This document shows positions 12,319 through 23,745 of a DNA stretch of 64,000 nucleotides, one piece after another. This DNA comes from Cylindrodendrum hubeiense (Eukaryota; Ascomycota; Sordariomycetes; Hypocreales; Nectriaceae). Made by a program: the position numbers and the translations under genes. The stretch covers positions 23,965 through 87,964 of the forward strand of contig JAANBB010000137.1 of assembly GCA_014621425.1 (NCBI GenBank), given 5' to 3'. Numbering within the stretch: the stretch's first letter is position 1; the number at the start of each line of letters is the position of its first letter. The notes beneath the pieces are model-generated. The model saw only the letters and a list, made by a program, of their open reading frames with translations. It searched no databases and was not told the origin of the DNA.

Positions 12319-13680
12319 ATGTACTACTCAGCGCTGCTAGCCGGCTTCCTCGCCGCCCTGGTCGGGAATGTCTCGGCCAACAAAACTCCCGAAGAGTTTA
12401 CAACCCCGTCCGGCGACACTCCAGTGTACACAGTTGGAGAGAGCATAACATTCGACTGGATTTTCTTGACCGGTGAAGATATCGGAGTCCTCTTATGGCA
12501 GATGTCCCCCGAGCCAAGCACGAGTAACAGCATCTCGCTCTTGTGTAAGTCAATCTAAGCACACTCAGGTTTAATGAATGCATAATGCTAACTGGTTGAT
12601 AAAGCGGACTCTAGTTCAAAAGAAGTCACTTGGAAAGTCTCCCGAGACTGGCTGGTGGACGTTGACGACGACGAAACCGCGGTAGCCTACCTCGGAATGT
12701 ACATTTCTGGAGAGACCACCTTGAGATTCTCCAGTATACCCTTCAACATCAGTGCTATCGCGGACTCGTCCGATGACAAGTCCTCATCTATCGTGGTTGA
12801 ATCTTCGACTGCGGTGGAAGAGACTGAAGCCGCATCGACTGAGGAAGCAAAGACTCGGACAGTGGTGAACGAGGTTACCGTGACTGGGGATGCAGCGACT
12901 GAAGCCGCAACTACCGAGGCTGCAACAACCGAGGCCGCTTCAACCATCATCTCCACCAACTCAGCTGGTGGTGCGACCACAATTATTATAACAGCCAGTG
13001 GTGCAAGCGCTGCAGGAGCATCGGCATCGACATCAACATCATCAGCTTCATCAACACCGTCCTCGGAAGCATCTTCCGGCTCAGCATTGTCCACTGGAAA
13101 GATTGCAGGCATTGCAGTCGGCTCTATCATCAGCGCCATCTCAGCACTCGGCGGGTTCGGCTTCTTGTGGAGAAGAAAGAGGCGTGCGCGCAAGGCTAAG
13201 GCCGATCTTGAGCTTAAGATGCAGCAGCAGAGCAACCAGACCACCCAGATTCACATCTCGCAAGCCGCTGCTCCCTCACCGCCTGCGCCTCCAGCCGCTG
13301 GGCATGTGGCTGCAGGATGGCATCAGGATAACAAATCCCCGTACCCTCCTACACATACGTCTTCCTATGCACCCACACACTCCACGCCGTCGCCCGTGTA
13401 TCCCCATCAACAGCCACAGGGATATAGCGCCACAGGCTCGCCGATTCAACAGCCTGGATATCCTCCTGTACAACCTCCTGCGCAGTGGAACAACTCGCCT
13501 GTGCAAAGCCAGACTGGATATGCACCTCCCCCACAGCAATGGAACCAATCGCCCCAACAAGCCCCGGCTGAGCTTGGCAGTGCACCTGCTTCCCAGCAAG
13601 CCCCGGCTGAGTTGGGCAACCCTGCCGAGTACCGCCCAAATTACGGACACGGTAACTCGGGGGCCTTTGAGGCGCCTTAA
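12319..13680 (+). CDS. single-pass membrane protein with Ser/Thr-rich ectodomain and Pro/Gln-rich tail
   Basis: Two exons (12319-12544, 12605-13680) around a 60-nt intron give 433 aa. The ATG at 12319 starts a signal peptide (to about residue 20). A small extracellular domain of about 110 residues follows, then an Ala/Thr/Ser stalk with an EAATTEAATTEAAST run. The transmembrane helix is at 242-264 and is followed at once by the basic stop-transfer RRKRRARK. The cytoplasmic tail (about 265-433) is rich in Pro, Gln and Tyr and includes the short repeat QQAPAELG. This is the layout of fungal wall-stress-sensor-like proteins, but I see no WSC Cys pattern in the ectodomain. Function is inferred from topology only. 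Confidence 0.82.
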
Positions 13681-15872
13681 AGATAGACTGGGGCCGCTAA
13701 TAACATTGGGAGAGGATGGTATCCGAAATTTGTCTTGCAAGATAATGGGTATGGGATCAGCATGGAAGGCCAGGCTACTATTTTCATCAAACATCAAGCC
13801 TTGATATTTAAATTTTCTTTGTATTCATTTCCTCAACATTTAGATACCCGTTGAAGGTAATAATAACCAATAAACATATGATAATAACTTTTCCCTTCCA
13901 CCTCGTCCTTGACCAAGTCCCAGTAGTCGACTTGCCTCTGTAGCCCCTCACTCTAAGAATTCCTTCTTGCGGTTGAGTAATCAAACATCGTCACATCACC
14001 TTTTTGGAATTTCTCTGCGTATGCATCTAAAGCATCCAGAGATCAACTTGACAAACAATCGACCCGTCGCTGCAAGCTGCAGGGAACTTTTGGACCTCCT
14101 GCGGCTGGCATCCACTACAACAAGGTTCCTCGGGGGCTGAGCCGACAGCGGAGATACCCGCTTCTTGGGCCATACTCCGAGCCGCATCGAAGACGAGACG
14201 GTCCACAAAACGGTTCGCAAAACGGTTCGCAAAACGGCGGAGCTTTTGTATCTTTCGGCAAATTGTTCGGAGCACAACGGTCATAGAGGTGGCTGCAGTG
14301 TTCGAGTGGGGAGACGTCCCGCCGCACGGCTTCGATTTTGGGGCGGCTCAGTACATCTGTTTGTTTGTATCCCGATTTTAGAAAATATCCAATGTATAAT
14401 TCAATCAAATTTAAGCATCTTGAGCTGCATAGCATTGAGAATCAAGCCACTTGGGTTATTGTTAACCATAATATGAAACCTCAGGGGTCGAGGTTAACCA
14501 TCCACGTCTGGAGCTGGACGCCTGTGAACACAGAGTCTAAGAGAATGCCTTGAGTCCACATGCTAGCTTCTGGAAGAAACGGCACAGCTTCACAAACAGG
14601 CGCTAAACCCGGAACATAGCCCTAATTCGGCATGCTCTGCGGTGTGGAGCCTAGGGTCCATAAATCGTGCCTGGATAATTACAAGGCCTCTCGCGATGAT
14701 CTCAGGGGTCAAGGCACAAGCGCACAGCACAGGGCAAGGTATACTACTGAGGCTGACCACGAGACTGACTTCTCGGCTCTCGGCCCTTAGTCTATTTATC
14801 CGTTCGCGATGGGGTGGAAACCTCGCCACTTTGCTCTCCTGTGCACACAACATAACAACCCACAAGTCGTCCCCACAAGTCACTGCCAGGAGTTGAGGCA
14901 GCAAAACAGGACTCATATTGGCAGAATTATGGTCGGAATGAGTTAAACCCCGGATGCCATGGATTGAGCCGTCAATATCAATACCTACTTCATAGAGAGG
15001 GACAGCATGAGTCATTACCTACAATAGTTGTTGGATATCTCGAGGTTTGCTCTCGCCGAGTGACCTACCCTAAACGTCTCTACAACCTCACGTAGACCTA
15101 GCCACCTTCACGAATACAACTTCTCCATCGGAGCCGGTCACCTAACACATATTAAGTCCCTAGTAGGATAAATGAATTGCGACCCAAGCTCTCCAAGTAT
15201 GTATGTCGAGCTTTTGTACAGCAGGATAATGAATGAAGAACAGATATGCACGCAAATGGATAGTTGCACGATTCCTTATCAAGTTTAAAGAAAGAGCAGA
15301 TATATATATAATGTTCTGGAAATTGAATTTCATTTCGATCTTTACAAAGCTGCGATCATTAGATTCTCTAAATCACTTAGAGCCAAGACAAACACCTGAG
15401 TGCTGCAAAATGTGCCTCTATAGGGTAGGATGCTGCGAGTTTGCAGCTCAGGCTTACAAGTGACGTCATCCGGCGTAAAGGTGAGGCCAAGACATTCGGT
15501 TTGGTCATCTCACAGCCAGTAAAAATATCCTAACATCCGTTTCTTGCGGACTGGTTTGACCTTTTCCGCGGGGTTAATAAGCTGACAAGGTCCAATGTCC
15601 GCAAGTCCGCTTGCGTCAGCCAGCAGCCTGGCCAGCAGGACTAGGAAAGCTGCGCATCGCCGATCGAACTGATTTGTCAGTGTCCATTACTTGGTAAACG
15701 GCACTCAAGTTGCGGACAAGAGTTAACATTTAAATACACTGGCACCAACTCTGTAAAACAATCCATTGATTTCTTAACGCATCGTTAAAGCTTGTGACTC
15801 TATAAAGCGCATCCTTCAAGACTACCAATAACGTACCCTGACGTAATTGCATTTCTCAAAGGAACCATCGCC
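13681..15872. other. 2.2-kb spacer, no convincing gene
   Basis: 3' flank of the membrane-protein gene and promoter of the reductase gene. It holds a 12-bp tandem repeat (14199-14237), a short TA run near 15299-15311, and minus-strand frames of 106 and 141 codons without recognisable similarity. Confidence 0.45.
14199..14237. repeat. 12-bp tandem repeat, three copies
   Basis: Units CGGTYCRCAAAA repeat three times (the last two identical) and end in a further CGG. On the minus strand they fall in an unsupported 85-codon frame as RFANRFANRF. Confidence 0.8.
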
Positions 15873-17129
15873 ATGTCCGTTCTCGATTCACCTGCGATCC
15901 CCAAGGCTGCTACTGTCCTAGTAACCGGCGCGGCTGGTTGGGTTGGGTCCAATGTAGCAGATCAATTTCTTGCCTATGGCTACAAAGTTCGCGGCACTAC
16001 TCGCGATGCGACCAAGGCGGCTTGGATTGTCGAGGTGTTTGACAAGAAGTACGGGAAGGGTCAATTCGAGCTGCACTCAGTTTCCGACATGGTGGCCGAA
16101 GGGGCGTACGATGATGTTATCAAGGGTATGTGTGCTGCCAAATGAAAATTACTCATGCACCTGTGACATTCTGGACGATACGTACTGGTTGCTAACATGG
16201 CTTGTTAAGGTGTCTCTGCTGTTGTTCACACTGCTTCTCTAATGTCCGCTGACCCGAATCCCCATAACGTGATCCCCATGGTGGTGGATAGTGCTGTCAA
16301 TGCGCTTAAGGCTGCATATGCCGAACCCAGCGTCGATCGTTTCATATACACTTCATCATCGAGTGCAGCTGTCAGAGCCCAGCGTGGAGAGCCAGGCATT
16401 AATGTCACTGTGGACTCGTGGGCCGACGACGATGTCAAGCGGGCATGGGCTGAGCCTCCGTATCTTCCAGAGCGGGCCAGGTTTATCTACGCCGCCAGCA
16501 AGTATGAGGCTGAAAAGGTCATCTGGAAGTATCATCAGGAAAATCGCGAGAATCGCCCCGGTCTCATTGTCAATGCTGGTATGTCGCATCGCTGAGCAAT
16601 AGCTCAAACATTAACTCCAGGGCTAATCCATAATTTTTAACAGTTTTACCAAATGTGAATTACGGGAAACCGCTTGACTTTGAGAAGCAGGGATATCCTT
16701 CTACATCTGCGCTTCCTGTCGGTCTTTACAACGGCGATATCTCCCCCTACCATCAGATTATTGCTCCGCGTGAGTAAACTTTTGCTATTATTACGGCATG
16801 TGCTAACCAAGCGTTATCTTTCAGAATACTACGTGAATGCAAGTGATACCGGACGACTTCATGTTGCAGCTGCCATACACCCTGATGTCAAGGACGAGCG
16901 CATCTTTGCTTTCGCCGGTCGCTTCAGTTGGGACGCAATCCTCGAAATCCTTCGCAAGAACTTTCCCAACAAGGAGTTCATTGATAACTTCTCAGGAGGC
17001 GAGGACCTTAATGAGATCCTGCCTCGATCCAGAGCTGAGCAGCTCCTGCGCGATCTAGGGCGACCTGGGTGGGTCTCTTTGGAAGAGACTGTCTTAGAGA
17101 ACGTCAAGGATATCGTGGATCGAGAGTAA
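15873..17129 (+). CDS. NAD(P)-dependent SDR reductase, dihydroflavonol-reductase/GRE2-like
   Basis: Four exons (15873-16125, 16210-16578, 16644-16769, 16825-17129) with introns of 84, 65 and 55 nt give 350 aa, the usual length of extended/intermediate SDRs of this group. The N-terminal Rossmann motif is TGAAGWVG (Gly19, 22, 25). The catalytic pair is YAASK (Tyr178, Lys182), with the Ser run at 133-136 as the expected third residue. No signal peptide, so cytosolic. Relatives reduce aldehydes, ketones or methylglyoxal; the substrate here cannot be told. The gene converges on the siderophore transporter with about 0.8 kb between stops; a functional link is not shown. Confidence 0.9.
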
Positions 17130-17945
17130 CCCGTTTCTCTTGGTATCATATGTTTGCACATTGTCATTATATTAACCTGTTAATAAAATTGCAAAGTAGC
17201 TGAGCCTTGTTTAAAATCAAACACTTGGTACAATTTACCACCTACGGGCTCCAAGATTTTTGATGTGGTCTGGCAACACAGCACTTGAGGTCATTGGTAC
17301 AGCTGCTGTCTATTAGCCTGTATTTCAATCCAGGAACAACTCGTGGAAGGAAATGGGTTAGCATATGTTGGGCAGTGCTCCGGAGTGCGGAGGTTGTTAC
17401 TACGATCGAGTGACAATGTCCTCGAGGTTGGGTAGGAGTAACTAGGTTCCGTCCCGCTCATAGTTGTGCTCGATATTTATAGGTGTCTTAGGTGGGCGGG
17501 TAGATTAAGATTTATAAGATTCATTGCTCCCTCAATATCCGTAGATAGATGAAAGCAATACAGTAGATAATATTCAATAAGAAAAAGAAATTGGTAGATT
17601 AAAATGAATGCAAGGTAGCGGGGGTGAAATAGTTAATATGTTGGGAATTGTGTACTGATGAGGAGCTTGGAGTATGACCTGAGCATCTGAAGAGATACGG
17701 GTTGAACAAAGCATCGAATTAGTTCCAACACGGTGGAGTGTTGAAGTCAAAGATTTCGATCTTGAAAATCTGCTCTAGTACTGAGGTGGCAGAAACGACT
17801 TTATTTCTTGAGAAAAGAAAGCCCCGTCATTGCCAACTTTCCATAAAGGTGCCGCCGTTTGGGTGAGCAGATGGCCTGCCCTTGGAAAGAGTTGGTTTCG
17901 GCCAGGCACTCTGTATTTAACTCCGGCCTGTGACACTTTCTCTCT
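17130..17945. other. convergent 3' spacer
   Basis: Lies between the stops of the reductase and the transporter. AT-rich around 17500-17630; no reading frame, RNA or repeat recognised. Confidence 0.5.
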
Positions 17946-19933
17946 TTACCAAACCATACCCTTGACCTGCGGCTTCTTGCGAAGATCGATGTTCTTGATC
18001 ATGAAGACCCAGATGAATGCCAGGGCCATGACTCCGGTTCCAGCAGCAAGCATTCTCGTTTGCGCATAGGCGTACGACTTCTGGATTGCTAGCCTCGTGG
18101 CGCTTCCAACCGGATAGCTCAGCTGCGTGGTGATGTCTTCATAAATATCTGCCAAGTCTGGCAAGGCTGATGCGGGGAGGTTACGCTCGAGGGCTTTCTC
18201 GAATGTGTTTGTCCAGATTGCACCAGAGATGGTGTTGCCCATAGCATCGCCGACAGTGCCGACAACCTCCAGCAGAGCAAGAGTAGAGGCAACATGCTGA
18301 TGATCGACAGCGGCCAAAACAGCCAGCTGCTCAATAATGATGAAGACACTTCCTCCAATTGAGATGAAGATCTGGCACATGACAATGTAACCAACGTAGT
18401 GAGTGGGTTTGCGGAAGTAGATCATCAGGCCCTGTGCCAAGATGTACAGCGGGACCGCAATGTACAGAAGCCACTTGAAGCGACCAGTCCTGCGGATCAA
18501 CCAACCAACAAACAGCAAAAGCACACCAGAAACCACGTCAAAGGTGTTTCCAACGTATCCGGCCTCAGCCACTGTCAGGTTATTAACCACCTGCAAAAAG
18601 GAGGTGAAGTAGTTGTCCCAGCAGTAGTAAGAGACTTGGTATGTTGCGTCCAATGCGCATGCACCAATGACGGTTCGGTTAGATAAGAGTTTCCAGTTGA
18701 GCATGGGGACAGGGGCGAAAAACGACTCGTAAAACCCGAATATGATGAGAACGACTAGTCCGACTACAATCATAGCAATGATGTAGCCCGTGTTCCAACC
18801 ATGGGGAGCGTCACCGGCAATATCAAACGGAATGAAGAACACGCAAAGGCCGACTGAGAACAGGAAGACACCAAGCGCTATATAAAATCAGTATCCCGCA
18901 ATATGTAGTTGGCGTGAAGAGTGGTACTGACCGTCGAACTCTACGGCGTAATGCCAGATGGATTGCATCATTGTCCGCCCGCTCTTTTCCCTGACCAAGA
19001 CGCCCTGCTTCTTAGCCTTGCTAAGGTTGACTTTGAGCAGCACGAACAAAGGCATAGCAACGATGGGGAAAATGATAGCAAAGCAGCCGAAACCCCATCG
19101 CCAGTTAAGGTGGAAGTTGTCGGAAGCCTTTGCTCCGGCAAATGCCGTGATGATGTATGGCGAGGATGTGAAGGCGTACGCCAAGCCTCGGTTCTTCAAC
19201 TGGGACAAATCGGCTGTGATGACATCAACGCAATATGTCATGCCTCCGAAGCCAATGGTATAAAACACCTAGTATCACAAGTGTCAGCAGTTATATAATT
19301 TCTCACAACTCTGTTGCTTGATAATAGCATGGTCTTACATCTGCAGCACAGAAGGTATAAATGTCATTGCATGTAGCCATGAGAATCAAGCCTAGTGTAG
19401 CGAAAACCGTCATGACAAGGAAGCCTTCAGCTCGGCCCCAGACGTCGAGAATCTTCGAGATGGGGATGTACATTGCAGCTGACATGGAATCGGCGACAAC
19501 GGAAATGACAGTTAAGAGCGAGTGAGATGCGAAAGCGCTAGTGACGTAAGGGGTCAGGTTGGAGAGAATCGAAGACTGCATCGCGTTGACGAAGTAAAGC
19601 AACCACATGCTGTCATAGAGAGATAACATTAGCTGAATTCACGGATGGTAATTTGTGAAACAGGGGAGTAACGTACAGAATGAAGGCAGTGATCAGCGAT
19701 TTCTTCGACCAGGTCTGAGTGACAGCCTCAACGTTCTTGACACCATGCTGGGCATTTTCACTGAAAGGCTCGTCTGATTCATCATTGTCGTTGCTTTCAG
19801 GCGCACCGTCGGCAGAGCTGGTGGTGGGATCCTTCTTGGCTTCCTCCTCTGCCTTGCTCGTGGCGACCGGGGTGTCCGGCTCGTCCACCGTCGATCGAGG
19901 AGAGCGAGGTAGGTACTTGGAAAAGATTGCCAT
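17946..19933 (-). CDS. MFS siderophore-iron transporter (MirB/ARN type)
   Basis: Four exons (19933-19677, 19609-19339, 19268-18932, 18877-17946) with introns of 67, 70 and 54 nt give 598 aa, the usual size of fungal siderophore transporters. A hydrophilic acidic N-terminus (about 80 residues) precedes about 14 hydrophobic segments. Segments typical of the subfamily are visible, including LTPYVTSAF, the sensor-like DVWGRAEGF loop, YTIGFGGMTYCVDVITADL, LNWRWGFG and a C-terminal half with AVDHQHVASTLALLEVVGTVG. It should import ferric siderophores across the plasma or vesicle membrane by proton symport. Two SreA-type sites upstream suggest repression when iron is sufficient. Which siderophore it carries is not readable. 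Confidence 0.9.
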
Positions 19934-20284
19934 GGTGCTCGGATTGGAAAGGAGTGAACGAAAGGAAAGATCAAAAAGATAAGGAACGGAAGGGAATTGT
20001 TTGGCTTGTAAATAAGACTATTTGTTAGCGCATGCAGATTCTGATGCGACGTCCCCCACGCGGTGACAATGGATACCGTGTTGGACGAACGAACTATGGG
20101 GCTGAGGCAACCCGGCCTTGCTTTCCGGAAATAACGGCACTGTGGATCTGGACTAATGGGCAGCTACTACTGCACAGGGGGGGAAGCCATCACGGAGGGC
20201 TACGTCCAATGGCCACCAGGAGGGTTCCTGGCCCCGGGCCTCACCACACTCATCGACAATCAATCAATAGGCTTGAAGAAGGGG

Positions 20285-20293
20285 ATCTGATAA
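20285..20293 (+). promoter_or_regulatory. SreA-type GATA site (ATCTGATAA)
   Basis: Exact match to the ATCWGATAA consensus known for the iron-dependent GATA repressor SreA of Aspergillus. It lies 352 bp upstream of the ATG of the siderophore transporter. A 9-mer occurs by chance, but this one is paired with a second site. Confidence 0.6.
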
Positions 20294-20490
20294 GGCTAAA
20301 GCCCCTCGGCCTACATACGTACCCCAATCGATGCTCGGTCCACGCGACCGCCAGGATTTCCCGACATCGGCTGCTTGTTACGTCACCTACGGCACTGACG
20401 GGCCGGGCGGGCCGTACGGCACGCTCAGTCCCGGTTTGACGACGCCCTCGCACGTTCATTGGCGATGGGCGCGCACAAGACGTGGAGGTA

Positions 20491-20499
20491 TTATCTGAT
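20491..20499 (-). promoter_or_regulatory. second SreA-type GATA site (ATCAGATAA)
   Basis: Exact match to ATCWGATAA on the minus strand, 558 bp upstream of the transporter ATG and about 200 bp from the first site. Confidence 0.6.
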
Positions 20500-22095
20500 C
20501 AGATTGATTAAATTGGATCAATCCACACTAATTGGAAAAGTCAGAGGGAATAGCATCATGCAACCCTACTTTTTGACAAAAGCAGAAAATTCATCCGGTT
20601 TAGGACCACGCTGTGGGTGACTAAAACGCCGGGCCTCTTCGTCACCTCTGCGCGTGGTATTTCACTTGCGCCACTTTATCGCCTAATAACTCGTTCAATT
20701 GAAGTCACTCAAAAAAAGGTGAGGCAATGCAGGTACACGTCGGGGCGAATAATCTGCTCCCTTTCTCGTAGAGACTGTACTGTTGTGACTCGGGAAGATC
20801 TCTAGGTGAGCTGTCATGTGGTGTCACGGCTGACCACATGGTCGGGACAGGCCCATGTCTTTTCTTACCGGACTAGCTTTGATCCGACAGATCGCATCGC
20901 CAAGACGCCGCCGATCGGGAGTGATCGTGACCGGAGTAACGATGGGTGCTTGGCGTGGGTCCCGCATGATCCTGCGTGAAAGAGCCCTGTAGCACCCTAG
21001 ATAGAGCCTACATATACTCCTCAGTCATCACCATGTTCACATAATCGACTTATTTATCGGCGATGAACTTAGTCATGGCTTGATCTGGGCCCCAGCTCTT
21101 GGAATAGCTGCCGCCGAGCCGCGCGCATCCCTGCTATTACTGTTACTATTGCTGTGGCCGTGGTTGCACTACTGAAGCAGCCAACCGTCGTCTGTGTTCT
21201 TCTTCTGCTGCTGCTGTTAGTGCGCTGGTGGGAAATTGGAGCCAGAATCTAACAGCAGGCCCAGCTCAATGGTTGGACCTTCAAGTGGGGCGCGCAATAG
21301 TCTAGGGTAGGCCCTATCGAATAATCACGACCAAGGCAGCTTTAGTTCAGGAACAAAGAGTGGCATGGAGAGTTCTCAGTGTAATATGAACTACAACTGT
21401 ACTGTACAATATCTCACAAGTAAGTCCATCTGTCCAAGTTCAATACAAAGCACAGCACACTATCCCTATAGCACGTGACGGACATTCATTGTTCTTGCAC
21501 CGCCACTTTTTGTCACGGTCGCGCCACCCTGTAGTCCTTCCGACCCAATCAAGCCAACCACGATCGAACTGTGCTATGATACAACGAGCCGTAGCGAACC
21601 TAAGTACAATTTGATGAGAAGCAAGATCGCCCAATCGAGCATAGCCTAGTAGATCTTGGAGCCTTTCATCTTGCATACAACACCCCGTCTTGCTAATTTA
21701 CCCCGTGCACTGGGAGGCGTCAGCGACCCACCCCGCCCATAGCGCTGTGCATGTGAAAGGCGGGTCGGTTGAGAGGGCCTCATAGGTGAAGTGGATCGCC
21801 CAGTATCTTGAACTTTCCATGGCGTGTTTATATTGTTACTTGCTGGGATAAGAGCGATTTATGAATCTATTCTCTGACCACAGGTAATGTCTTCTTCCAA
21901 AGCACAGAGTAACGTAATCAGCGTCGCTCAGTCGCCCTAGCAATCTTGCAGCAGGTGAAGCTACTGGAGGTCACTGTCAGCGATTGAATTCCTAGCCAAA
22001 TGTTTCAAGTTTCGGTTACAAGATAAAAAAATAATACAGAGTACACGTTTGTAAAATAAATTTAAGATTGCGTGGCTTTTCTGCAATCATCTAGT

Positions 22096-23745
22096 TTACT
22101 CTATGAGCGCCCAAAGCCCGCTCACAATCTTACCCCTCTTAGGAAGGGGCTGCTCAGCCTCCATCACCTCGCTTAGACCCTCCTGCATATCAATTTCTGC
22201 CGGGTCTCTACACCACGAGTCGCTGTGATGATAGATACGATGGGCAAAGTATATGACAAGGAAGGCCACGATGCCAATATATGCCGTGAGAAAAGAACCA
22301 ATAGACCACTTTGAAGGGAAGAACACTTCGAACCCGTTAATCAAGAGCAGAACCACCGAAGCCGCCGACCCGGCATATATTCCCCAGGGCTGAACACGCG
22401 ATCGGTATGGCGACTCAAGCCCCTGGCATTCAATCGTCTTCCGGTATCTAGCGTAGACCACACCGCAGCAAATCCAACTGATGTACCCAGAGGTGTTGGT
22501 CACGTTGATGAGCCAATTGAACACAGTCAAACTGCTGCTAGAAAGGCTGAGATACGCCAATACGCTGAAACTAGCGCTGGCAGCAACGGCATAATACGGA
22601 AGCCCGTAGCCGTTGCAGCGCTTAAAGATAGCTGGGGCATTCCCAGCTACTGCAAGGGAGTAGAGGTTTCGAGACGACGAGTAGAGGAAGGCATTTCCAG
22701 CTGTGGATGCCGACAGGATAATTAGGGCGTTGACAATACTGTCAAGGGCGGGAATCCCCGCATTCTTGATGGCAATGACAAACGGGGAACGGGCAGCCCC
22801 GGAAGCCTCGAGGCGGGGATCGTTTGATGGACAGACGACACCAATTCCGATCACAGTCGGGATGAAGAGAATAATGAGGCGCCAAAGGTAACGGCGTGCA
22901 GCCCGAGGCAGATTGCGTCGAGGCGACTGCATCTCTCCGGCAGTGACGATGAGCTGCTCAGGGGCGAGGACAAACGCGAAAGATGCGAGCACAAATGACT
23001 GCAGCAAGGCAATGAACCGACCGAGGCCACCCACCTCGATGTATTCCCTCACTGCCCCAGGGTTATTCCAGTAACGGAACCCCAATCGATCATGATTCGG
23101 ACCGCCGCCGAAAAATAGGATGACGGAGAGGAAGATTAGCTTGAGGATCAGGATTATTTTCATCCCGGCGGACCAGAATTCAGTTTCTCCAAAGACTTGG
23201 ACGGGCAAGAAGTTGAGCACGACGATGACGACGAGGAGTATCGTAATCCAGACCGCTGGATTGACCGAAGGGTTCCAATAGTCGATGAGGAGAGTGACGG
23301 CGACAAGCTCATACAGAACGAGGATGCCAAGAGAGTACCAGTAAAGATATCCCATGGCGAAGCCTAGACTCCGAGAGACGTACTTGTGACCATAGTAGCT
23401 CATGGTGCCACCAGGGACAGGCAGGTAGGTGGCTATTTCGGCTATGCCAGTCATGATGCAATAGACGAGGATGGACAGGACCCCATATGAGACCAGCAGG
23501 AAACCGGGCCCACCAACGCGAAGGACTTGGGCTGTGCCAAGAAACAGCGATGTGCCGATGGCACCACCAATGGCAATCATTTGGGAGTGACGAGGTTTGA
23601 AGCCTCGACGGGTTTCCTCGTTTCTCTGCAAATCTTGGGTGCCATTCTGAATCGTCTCAACACGACTAAGGTCATACCCGAGGTGAGGTTTAGACTGGGC
23701 CTCGCCGAGGTCTGCTGACTTCGCAGGGTCCTCACGAGCGGACAT
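22096..23745 (-). CDS. amino acid permease (APC/YAT family)
   Basis: Single exon, 549 aa, ATG at 23745. A hydrophilic N-terminus ends in RGFKPRHSQMIAIGGAIGTS, the family hallmark before the first transmembrane helix. About 12 hydrophobic segments follow, with the conserved LPVPGG, LAPEQLIVTAGEM and ASASFSVLAYLSL stretches. It is predicted to be a plasma-membrane proton symporter for amino acids. It is a paralogue of the permease at 32153-33796: the two share the same layout and many blocks (GGGPNHD-LGFRYW, VVxAGEMxxPRxNLPxA), but this copy has diverged throughout. Substrate unknown. Confidence 0.92.
   Translation of the reverse strand: MSAREDPAKSADLGEAQSKPHLGYDLSRVETIQNGTQDLQRNEETRRGFKPRHSQMIAIGGAIGTSLFLGTAQVLRVGGPGFLLVSYGVLSILVYCIMTGIAEIATYLPVPGGTMSYYGHKYVSRSLGFAMGYLYWYSLGILVLYELVAVTLLIDYWNPSVNPAVWITILLVVIVVLNFLPVQVFGETEFWSAGMKIILILKLIFLSVILFFGGGPNHDRLGFRYWNNPGAVREYIEVGGLGRFIALLQSFVLASFAFVLAPEQLIVTAGEMQSPRRNLPRAARRYLWRLIILFIPTVIGIGVVCPSNDPRLEASGAARSPFVIAIKNAGIPALDSIVNALIILSASTAGNAFLYSSSRNLYSLAVAGNAPAIFKRCNGYGLPYYAVAASASFSVLAYLSLSSSSLTVFNWLINVTNTSGYISWICCGVVYARYRKTIECQGLESPYRSRVQPWGIYAGSAASVVLLLINGFEVFFPSKWSIGSFLTAYIGIVAFLVIYFAHRIYHHSDSWCRDPAEIDMQEGLSEVMEAEQPLPKRGKIVSGLWALIE

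Larger units (their letters stand above)
19934..22095. other. 2.2-kb upstream region of the siderophore transporter
   Basis: No convincing gene. It carries the two SreA-like sites listed separately and a CTG-rich stretch near 21200-21225. The far half is also the 3' flank of the amino acid permease. Confidence 0.5.

Noticed and set aside
12687..13244. 185-codon antisense frame inside the membrane-protein gene
   Set aside because: Ala/Val/Asp-rich shadow of the Ser/Thr/Ala stalk on the other strand.
14590..15015. 141-codon minus-strand frame
   Set aside because: No family resemblance and length within chance expectation.
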